From contig DATMBL010000156.1 in assembly GCA_035559295.1 (NCBI GenBank), positions 1 through 14,252 on the forward strand: a stretch of 14,252 nucleotides of DNA. The letters run 5' to 3'. This stretch comes from DATMBL01 sp035559295 (GTDB lineage: Bacteria > Desulfobacterota > Binatia > UBA9968). This document shows positions 7,901-12,613 of this stretch, piece after piece; position 1 is the stretch's first letter, and the number at the start of each line of letters is the position of its first letter. Position numbers and translations under genes: made by a program. The notes under the pieces are model-generated. The model did no database searches. It had not been told where the DNA came from and saw nothing but the letters and a program-made list of their open reading frames with translations.

Positions 7901-8098
7901 CCGATCATGTGGTCGCATGGGACGGGGGCCGATGTAATGAAGCGCATCGCGGCGCCGATGATCGGTGGGATGGTAACCTCCACCGTCCTCACACTTGCCG
8001 TTATCCCGGCGATATACGCCGTATGGCGGGGTTGGGAACTCAGGAGACTATCGCGGGAAAAATCGCGGACCCATGGCATTTCGGCATCAGGAGCATAG
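4937..8098 (+). CDS. cusA: CusA-type heavy-metal RND pump (Cu(I)/Ag(I))
   Basis: 1053 residues, close to E. coli CusA (1047). It is an inner-membrane trimeric antiporter of the HME-RND family that exports Cu(I)/Ag(I). The N-terminus has the family signature FWALRKTPLDAIPDLSDVQV after TM1. The methionine triad is present: Met567 (FYMPTTLPG), Met617 (FSMAETT) and Met666 (IDMLSTGI). Its spacing of 50 and 49 is the same as E. coli M573/M623/M672. Proton-relay residues are Asp404 (GAMVDAAIVMVEN), Glu933 (GVAAETGVVM) and Lys976 (RVRPKMMTV). Two blocks of membrane helices frame two large periplasmic loops. GGAG at 4923-4926 precedes the ATG by 10 nt. The 117-nt gap after the adaptor holds no gene I can see. 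The intact triad argues for monovalent copper or silver rather than zinc or cobalt. Confidence 0.97.
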   Translation: MIEKIIEASAKNKFFVFLMVTFLGAWGFWALRKTPLDAIPDLSDVQVIVYTTWMGRNPSIIEDQVTYPIATTMLAAPRVKFVRGFSDFGYSYVYIIFEDGTDIYWARSRVLEYLNQVSGRLPQGVTPVLGSDATGVGWIFQYALVDESGEYDLSQLRSLQDWYLRYQLASVEGVAEVASLGGFVKQYQVNLDPNRLAAYRLPVKAVVDAIRMSNNDVGGRSIELSGTEYMVRGRGYIRSIKDLDTVSLGMSNGTPILLRDVARISLGPDMRRGLAELDGKGEVVGGIVVMRYGENALKVIDRVKEKLNEISPSLPPGVKVVTTYDRSDLIHRSIATLKEKLIEEIIIVSVVSLIFLFHVRSALVAILTLPIAILLSFISMYYLKLTSNIMSLGGIAIAIGAMVDAAIVMVENAHKRLEQWEAEGQKADRTQVIIDAAKEVGKPLFYSLLIITVSFLPVFTLEAQEGRLFSPLAFTKTFAMFFASFLSITLAPVLMVLLIRGRIHSEARNPLSRFLIALYYPVVQTVLRFRKITIGAAAVTLLLTVPSFMRLGSEFMPPLNEGMIFYMPTTLPGISVTEAGRLLQLQDRILMSFPEVLRVFGKSGRAETPTDPAPFSMAETTVMLKPENEWRPGMTWDKLVEEMDRALRIPGVANAWTMPIKNRIDMLSTGIRTPVGIKIFGPDLKQIEEIGRRIEAILPQVSGTRTVFAERVAGGYYLDIDIRREEAARYGLMVGDVEMLIETAIGGESIAQTVEGRERYPVNVRYARELRDDAEKLRRVLVPTMNGAHVTLGQLADVRLTTGPAMIKNEEGQLVGYVYVDMAGRDIGGYVEEAKRVVAENVKLPQGYTLVWSGQYEYLQRAKERLLYVVPLTILIIFVLLYLNFQSVAKSLIVLLSVPFALVGGIWLLDFLDYNLSVAVWVGIIALAGVAAETGVVMIVYLDEVYERRLREGSMATGRDLNEAIIEGAVQRVRPKMMTVMAIIAGLLPIMWSHGTGADVMKRIAAPMIGGMVTSTVLTLAVIPAIYAVWRGWELRRLSREKSRTHGISASGA

Positions 8099-8116
8099 CG
8101 CCACGGTGGACTCGAC

Positions 8117-8536
8117 GTGGACCGGCCGCTTAGACAAACCATCGTACCTCGGCAAAGACACGGCGCAGCGGTGGCGACGCTAGCCTCGACCTTTCTCGTT
8201 GCCGTGGTGTTGAACTACAGGTGGGAGTTGGCGCAAGCGCTGCTCTACGTTGGACTGAAGTCTTACAGCACGTCCGTCTTTTGGCATTGTTTCGTCGCGA
8301 GTTTGGGAGACGGAGTCATGGTGCTGCTCATTGCGGCGGCCGGTCGAATTGCACCGATTCTTTTCGAATCGTCATCTAAACCAAAGGGATCCTTCAACGG
8401 AGGATGCGCCGGTCGTGGAGGAAATCGTAACTCTCGGAAAACATTGACTTTCCCGCAAAAAGGGCCGAGGAAACTAGGAGGGAATCATGCTGATCAAGAA
8501 ACCCGGCGATATCAAATCGAGCGAGATCACGCCTAA
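8117..8536 (+). pseudogene. Truncated remnant of a small polytopic membrane protein
   Basis: The frame opens at GTG 8117 (or GTG 8171, which starts just before a hydrophobic helix) and runs to 8536, overlapping msrP by 50 nt. Residues from about 19 to 78 look real: a first helix (LASTFLVAVVLNY), then YRWELAQALLYVG, then WHCFVASLGDGVMVLLIAAAGR. I recall this WELxQ...WHCxxASLGDGxMVLL pattern from a conserved membrane-protein family of about 150-170 residues with four helices. Here the sequence after AAAGRIAP becomes a charged, low-quality tail that runs into the msrP ribosome site, so the last two helices seem deleted. A hairpin CGATTC (8355-8360) / GAATCG (8366-8371) lies at the point where similarity is lost. 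It could still be expressed as a two-helix peptide. Confidence 0.5.
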
Positions 8537-9449
8537 AGAGCTGTACCTGAACCGCCGCCAGTTCATTCTGGCTGCATCCGCTTCGGCCATCTCTGCCGGC
8601 GCGCTGTTCGGCGCGGGCGTTTCCGGCGCCGCGGCGGCGGAGACTCCGGCGCGCGAGAAGTTCAAAGACCTTCGCAAGAGCCCATACAGCACGTCGGAGA
8701 AGCTGAATTCGTTCAAAGATATCACCACCTACAACAACTTTTACGAGCTCGGCACCGACAAGGGCGATCCCGCTCGGAACGCCAAGTATCTGGCCGTTCG
8801 ACCCTGGACCGTGGCGGTCGAAGGCGAAGTCAAAAAGCCCAAACTCTACGACATCGACGAGTTGATCAGGATTGCCCCGCTCGAAGAGCGAATCTACCGG
8901 CTCCGGTGCGTGGAGGCGTGGTCGATGGTCATCCCGTGGGTCGGCTTTCCGTTAGCCTCGCTGATCAGGCTGACCGAGCCGACGGGCAATGCGAAGTTCG
9001 TGCAGTTTGTTGCCGTGCACGACCCGAAGCGATTGCCGGGCCAGAAATTTCCGGTTTTGGATTGGCCCTACGTCGAGGGATTGCGCATGGACGAGGCCAT
9101 GCATCCGTTGACGATCCTCTCGGTAGGTCTTTACGGCGAGACGCTACTGCCGCAAAACGGCGCCCCGATCCGACTCGTCGTGCCGTGGAAGTACGGTTTC
9201 AAAAGCATTAAATCGATCGTCAAGATCCGTTTGGTCGAGACGCAACCGCCGAACTCGTGGAATTCGATGCAGCCGCAGGAATACGGGTTTTATTCCAACG
9301 TGAACCCCGAAGTCGACCATCCGCGTTGGAGCCAGGCGACCGAGCGGCGCATCGGCGAGTTCTTCAGGCGCAAAACGCTGATGTTCAACGGTTACGGCGA
9401 ACACGTGGCGGCTCTGTACAAGGGCATGGATCTCAAAAAATATTACTGA
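8487..9449 (+). CDS. msrP: Periplasmic methionine-sulfoxide reductase catalytic subunit MsrP (YedY)
   Basis: 320 residues (E. coli MsrP 334). It has a Tat signal with twin arginine NRRQFIL (about 22-28) and a hydrophobic Ala-rich stretch to about 50. The molybdopterin-binding sulfite-oxidase fold is clear. The Mo ligand is Cys141 in YRLRCVEAWSMVIPW, nearly identical to the YedY motif, and the family-typical LPQNGAPIRLVVPWKYGFK follows. The enzyme reduces both Met-sulfoxide diastereomers in periplasmic proteins using electrons from MsrQ. AGGAGG at 8476-8481, 5 nt before the ATG, fixes the start. It is followed after 3 nt by msrQ. Its place inside a copper island fits knowledge from E. coli that MsrP repairs Cus components under copper stress. 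Confidence 0.97.
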   Translation: MLIKKPGDIKSSEITPKELYLNRRQFILAASASAISAGALFGAGVSGAAAAETPAREKFKDLRKSPYSTSEKLNSFKDITTYNNFYELGTDKGDPARNAKYLAVRPWTVAVEGEVKKPKLYDIDELIRIAPLEERIYRLRCVEAWSMVIPWVGFPLASLIRLTEPTGNAKFVQFVAVHDPKRLPGQKFPVLDWPYVEGLRMDEAMHPLTILSVGLYGETLLPQNGAPIRLVVPWKYGFKSIKSIVKIRLVETQPPNSWNSMQPQEYGFYSNVNPEVDHPRWSQATERRIGEFFRRKTLMFNGYGEHVAALYKGMDLKKYY

Positions 9450-9452
9450 TGA

Positions 9453-10073
9453 GTGAAAATGTTCCACTACATTAAAATCATCGCGTTCACCGCGTGCCTC
9501 GTTCCCCTGGGACAGTTGATATACAACGCGGCGACCAACAACCTCGGCGCCAATCCCATTGAAGCGATTACTCGCTTCACCGGCTCTTGGGCCTTGATCT
9601 TTATTCTTGTTACGCTTGGCGTTACGCCGGTGCGCAAGACGACCGGCTGGAATGACCTCGTCAAGCTGCGGCGCATGCTCGGCTTATTCGCTTTCTTCTA
9701 CGCCTCACTTCACTTCGCGACGTATTTCGCGCTCGATCATTTCTTTGATTTTGCAACCATCGCCAAAGACGTGGTCAAGCGGCCTTATGTTACAGCGGGA
9801 TTCACCGCGTTCGTGTTGATGGTCCCGCTGGCGATTACATCGACTAAGGCGATGATCCGGCGTCTCGGCCGGCGCTGGCAGCAGTTGCACTACCTGGTTT
9901 ACGTCGTCGCTGTTGCCGGAGTGCTTCACTTTTACTGGCTCGTCAAAGCGGATACCAGACGGCCGGTCCTGTACGGCTCGGTGCTCGCGGTGCTGCTCGG
10001 TTGCAGAGTGGTATCCAAGTGGTCGCCGGCGCTGGCGCTTCGTCGTAAGGGTCCTGCCGGGTTGGCGCGTTGA
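9453..10073 (+). CDS. msrQ: Haem-binding membrane subunit MsrQ (YedZ)
   Basis: 206 residues from GTG 9453; an ATG at 9459 (MFHYIK) is an equally possible start. It is a ferric-reductase-like membrane protein with about six helices that passes electrons from the inner membrane to MsrP. Recognisable segments are LGANPIEAITRFTGSWAL, LRRMLGLFAFFYASLHF and RRWQQLHYLVYVVAV. Haem-ligand histidines line up as His87, His146 and His159; the last two are 13 apart, as in E. coli MsrQ (151/164). The Shine-Dalgarno is weak (GATGAG around the msrP stop), which suggests translational coupling to msrP. Confidence 0.95.
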   Translation: MKMFHYIKIIAFTACLVPLGQLIYNAATNNLGANPIEAITRFTGSWALIFILVTLGVTPVRKTTGWNDLVKLRRMLGLFAFFYASLHFATYFALDHFFDFATIAKDVVKRPYVTAGFTAFVLMVPLAITSTKAMIRRLGRRWQQLHYLVYVVAVAGVLHFYWLVKADTRRPVLYGSVLAVLLGCRVVSKWSPALALRRKGPAGLAR

Positions 10074-10104
10074 CCTTTTGTTGAAAAAGAACTAACTTGC
10101 AACC

Positions 10105-10485
10105 ATGCGTCGCCGGATGGCGTTCAGCCTGGTGATTGCTTTCGCCTTTGCGATCGGATGCGCCAGTCTGATCGCCCCCACCTTGTCTCTGGCGTCGGTT
10201 GCGCCGGGCTGTTCACGGGCTAGCTCAGCCGCCCAAGGGATGGAGTGCCCGAATCCCAGCCTTCTGTGCGGTTTCGGATCGTCTCAGGCGGTCATCTCTG
10301 AACTTCTTCCCACACCGTCCCGCAGCCATGACTTTTCCAAACATGTTCTGCTGCTGGCAGCACATTTTGCCGGGGATATTCCCGGCGATGAACCGGCTCT
10401 AGCGGAAAATAGCCGGTTTCCTTCATCAGGCAGCACTCCCCGGAAAATTTCCCTTCACCTTTTCCATTCCGTCCTCACCCTCTGA
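10105..10485 (+). CDS. Small exported Cys-containing protein, probable copper-island accessory
   Basis: 126 residues. A basic start (MRRR) and long hydrophobic segment form a signal; Cys19 in AIGC is a possible lipobox, otherwise cleavage falls near 30. The mature part has Cys36, Cys48 and Cys55 and then a low-complexity middle. The last 13 residues (KISLHLFHSVLTL) match the pattern of the 556 gene's tail (K, hydrophobic, x, L, five positions, V-L, x, hydrophobic), so the two may belong to one loose family of exported copper-cluster proteins. It lies 31 nt after msrQ without a good Shine-Dalgarno. Three hairpins occur inside the gene (10349-10418). The function is unknown and metal binding is inferred. 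Confidence 0.5.
   Translation: MRRRMAFSLVIAFAFAIGCASLIAPTLSLASVAPGCSRASSAAQGMECPNPSLLCGFGSSQAVISELLPTPSRSHDFSKHVLLLAAHFAGDIPGDEPALAENSRFPSSGSTPRKISLHLFHSVLTL
10349..10418. repeat. Three consecutive inverted repeats inside the small exported gene
   Basis: Stem 1 is TGCTG (10349-10353) / CAGCA (10358-10362). Stem 2 is GCCGGGGAT / ATTCCCGGC (10369-10386), an 18-base dyad complete except for one G-T pair. Stem 3 is AACCGGCT (10391-10398) / AGCCGGTT (10411-10418), perfect over 8 bp. No T-tract follows directly, so they are not a clear rho-independent terminator. They could pause RNA polymerase, stabilise the msrPQ mRNA, or show that this frame is not coding. Confidence 0.5.
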
Positions 10486-10578
10486 TTTCCTTCTCTCCGG
10501 TCTCGTAACAGTTTGTCCTTGTTTCGTCAGCGAACAGGGAACGTGTCTTTCGGATCAAAGTTCTTTTTGGAGGCAAAC

Positions 10579-10815
10579 ATGAAAAGGATCGCGTCAATTG
10601 GAGTGGTCTCATTACTGTTACTGTCCGGAGTGGCGCTCGGGGTTCAGCCTGAGGAGCAGAAGGGCGATTCCCCGGTGCGCGGCATGATGGACCGGATGAA
10701 CAAGGGAGAACAGGGTATGGATGGGGATCGGATGATGCGGATGATGAAGATGATGGACCAATGCAGCGCCATGATGGATTCCGCTCAAAAGGATGCCGAG
10801 AGCGAAAAGCGGTAA
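10579..10815 (+). CDS. Met-rich exported peptide, probable periplasmic Cu(I)/Ag(I) binder
   Basis: 78 residues. ATG 10579 has GGAGG at 10569-10573 five nucleotides upstream and begins MKRIASIGVVSLLLLSGVALG, a clear signal peptide. An upstream in-frame start at 10513 lacks these features. The mature part of about 55 residues is dominated by methionine pairs (GMMDRM, RMMRMMKMMDQC, AMMDS), about 12 Met with one Cys, and many Asp/Lys/Arg. This is the composition of methionine-based copper or silver binding proteins, but it has no recognisable fold and may be disordered until metal binds. Repeated MM pairs would also be good MsrP substrates. The gene is 45 nt upstream of a TlpA-like thioredoxin and probably cotranscribed with it. 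I could not identify a convincing promoter in 10486-10568. Confidence 0.8.
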   Translation: MKRIASIGVVSLLLLSGVALGVQPEEQKGDSPVRGMMDRMNKGEQGMDGDRMMRMMKMMDQCSAMMDSAQKDAESEKR

Positions 10816-10860
10816 CGGCGGCCGGAGCACGGGGCCGATGCCCGTGATCCGGTATCCAAC

Positions 10861-11451
10861 ATGTTGATCAAGTCGTTCTGGATCGGATCGGTCCTCGCGG
10901 CGGCAACCATTGTCGCAGGAGCAGCGGTTTACGGTCTCCGGAATCGATTCGCTGAGCGCGAAGAAAGTCCTGTGGCCGTTGTTCAGAGGAAAGTAAGCAA
11001 GCTTGGAATCGAAACCCCGGCGAGAAAGACTCTGGCGCCGGAATTCGTGTTGCAGGATACGGCGGGAAAGCAAGTAAGCCTCAGAGAATTGAGAGGGAAG
11101 GTCGTTTTTCTGAATTTCTGGGCGACGTGGTGCCCGCCTTGCATTCAGGAGATGCCGGCGATGGAGAAATTGCATAGACAATTCGAAAAAGACGGCCTGG
11201 TGATTTTAGCTGTGAATTTTCAAGAGAGCGCCGATCGCGTGAGAGATTTCTTTTTGAAACATCATCTCACGTTTACGGCTCTTTTGGATCCCGACGCAAA
11301 AGTGTTTGAGCTCTATCAGGCGTGGGCGCTTCCGGCTAGCGTCATCATCAATAAACGCGGTGAAATCGCTGGAAAAGCGGTTGGCGCCAAGGACTGGTAT
11401 AGCGCCGAGGCACGGCAGTACTTCCAGCAGTTGATCGCAGAAACGACGTAG
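10861..11451 (+). CDS. Membrane-anchored TlpA/ResA-like thioredoxin
   Basis: 196 residues. An N-terminal signal-anchor (about 5-27, FWIGSVLAAATIVAGAAVYG) places the rest in the periplasm. The AhpC/TSA-Redoxin type thioredoxin domain starts near 58 (APEFVLQDTAGKQVSLRELR). It has the active site WCPPC with Cys91 and Cys94 (NFWATWCPPCIQEMP) and the cis-proline Pro158 (WALPASVIINKRG), and the total length is normal for TlpA-like proteins. Such proteins reduce disulfides in cytochrome and copper-protein assembly. Here it may reduce the Cys-bearing copper proteins, or a mixed selenenylsulfide in the propeller protein two genes downstream; both are inference. There is no good Shine-Dalgarno before ATG 10861. 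Confidence 0.9.
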   Translation: MLIKSFWIGSVLAAATIVAGAAVYGLRNRFAEREESPVAVVQRKVSKLGIETPARKTLAPEFVLQDTAGKQVSLRELRGKVVFLNFWATWCPPCIQEMPAMEKLHRQFEKDGLVILAVNFQESADRVRDFFLKHHLTFTALLDPDAKVFELYQAWALPASVIINKRGEIAGKAVGAKDWYSAEARQYFQQLIAETT

Positions 11452-11465
11452 TGGACTGCGCGACG

Positions 11466-11697
11466 ATGATGGATGGAATGGAAATGATGGTTTGGGGCCT
11501 TCTAAGCTTTTGTTAGGTCTCATCATTCTCTTCGTGTTGTTTTGGCGGCGGCACATACCGTGAAATGGGTGTGGGAGCAGAGACCTGGAATGAAACCAGA
11601 AGGCGCAGACAGCGCTTTAGACATTCTCAAGAAGCGTTACGCGCGAGGCGGGATTGGCAGAGAAGAGTTCGAACGGCTCAAAAGAGAGATCGAATAA
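11466..11697 (+). pseudogene. SHOCT-domain membrane protein broken by two frameshifts
   Basis: Three reading frames must be joined to rebuild a familiar small protein. The first (11466-11516) gives MMDGMEMMVWGLLSFC and a TAG stop. The second (about 11507-11563) gives LLLGLIILFVLFWRRHIP and a TGA stop. The third (about 11560-11697) gives VKWVWEQRPGM and then a SHOCT domain, SALDILKKRYARGGIGREEF followed by ERLKREIE. A Met/Trp/Gly start, one membrane helix, a linker and a C-terminal SHOCT helix pair is the standard architecture of small proteins common in metal-resistance clusters. One base change near 11507-11512 and another near 11550-11563 would restore it. Either the gene is decayed or the assembly has indels. 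The SHOCT part alone could be made from ATG 11590 (35 residues). Confidence 0.75.
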
Positions 11698-11734
11698 TTC
11701 GACGCCGCGAGGCACGAATAACAGGAGGAGTATG

Positions 11735-12613
11735 ATGCAGAGGGTTTTTTGGTTTGTGGCGATTGTGGCGATCTGGACGGCCGAACCGACACGGGTTCTG
11801 GCCCAGCAAAGCCAAACGCCGGCTTTCGAGCATGTTCACTCGCTCGCCATGGATGCGGAAGGTCGACATCTGTTTCTGGGCGCGCACGCGGGTCTTTTTC
11901 GGAGCGATAACGGCGGGCGGTCGTGGAAGGAAGTGAACTTGGGAGCAGCGAAACACTCGCGACTGGATGTGATGGCTGTAACGCCCGATCCGCGAGATTT
12001 CAAAACAATCTATGTCGGCACACACGAGGCGGGGGTACTCAAGAGCATCGATGAAGGAAAAACGTGGAAGGAGATGAACAAGGGCCTCGGGGGGCTCGAT
12101 GTCCACGGTCTGGCTTTAGATCCAAATACCCCTTCGAAGTTGCATGCAGCCGTCCGGGAAAAAGGCGAGGGGATCTACAGAACAACAAATGGCGGCACCA
12201 GATGGACCCGAGTCGATGACGGGCCCGAAGGGGAGATCAAAACTTTAACGTCCGTAAACATCCCTACGGGCATGGGCGGGATCTTTCTCTATGCAGCCAC
12301 CTCTACAGGCCTTCAACGCAATCCCGACTGTTTCTGAGGGTGGACCACCGTGGGCGGTCTGCCCACTAATCGGACTGTGAACGGCTTTGCGGTAGATCCT
12401 AGAAATCCGAAGATCATGTATGTCGCGACACGGGACGGGCTCTTCAAAAGCGCCGATGCGGGCGAGACGTGGAAAGCAGGCGGGAATGAGCTCAAGAATT
12501 TGGCCGCAGTTGTCGTGAATCCGAAGAACACGGTCGAAGTGTACTCGGCAACCGTGGACGGCATTGTGTTCAAAAGCACGAACGGAGGCGTGACATGGGA
12601 GCGGCAGAATTGA
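11735..12613 (+). CDS. Candidate selenoprotein: exported six-repeat Asp-box (BNR/sortilin-like) beta-propeller with in-frame UGA
   Basis: ATG 11735 (or 11732) follows AGGAGG at 11723-11728. The signal is QRVFWFVAIVAIW, with cleavage near VLAQ. Asp-box motifs (S/T-x-D-x-G-x-T-W type) begin at residues 57, 104, 150, 239 and 281. The missing one at about 196 is occupied by N-P-D-C-F-UGA-G-W. UGA is 12335-12337 (residue 201). The same frame continues for 91 sense codons with two good Asp-boxes (SADAGETW, STNGGVTW) to a TGA at 12611-12613. A SECIS-like hairpin follows the UGA at the canonical distance, so I annotate 292 residues including selenocysteine. A gene finder would split it at 12337 and restart near 12350. 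The C-F-U pair suggests a redox or metal site. It overlaps the multicopper oxidase by 19 nt. The alternative is a recent nonsense mutation. Confidence 0.75.
12335..12366 (+). promoter_or_regulatory. UGA codon with putative bacterial SECIS element
   Basis: UGA (12335-12337) is followed by a perfect 6-bp stem GTGGGC (12350-12355) / GCCCAC (12361-12366) closing a 5-nt loop GGTCT (12356-12360). The loop opens with G, as SelB-binding SECIS loops require. GGUCUG begins 18 nt after the UGA; in E. coli fdhF, as I remember the sequence, GGUCUG also begins 18 nt after its selenocysteine UGA. The encoded residues there (Gly-Leu at Sec+7/+8) are the same. The competing pairing GACC (12343-12346) / GGTC (12356-12359) is shorter. 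Confidence 0.75.

Noticed and set aside
8444..8449. TTGACT as a -35 box for msrP
   Set aside because: No acceptable -10 at 15-19 nt downstream; the region there is GGGCCGAGGAAAC.
11654..11734. N-terminal extension of the propeller gene
   Set aside because: It overlaps the SHOCT coding end and gives a polar Asn/Ser/Arg-rich start; AGGAGG and a signal peptide point to 11732/11735.
12335..12337. UGA as the true end of the propeller gene, with a separate short gene starting at GTG 12350
   Set aside because: The downstream part has no ribosome site or signal peptide of its own, continues the same repeats in the same frame and period, and GTG 12350 lies inside the SECIS stem.
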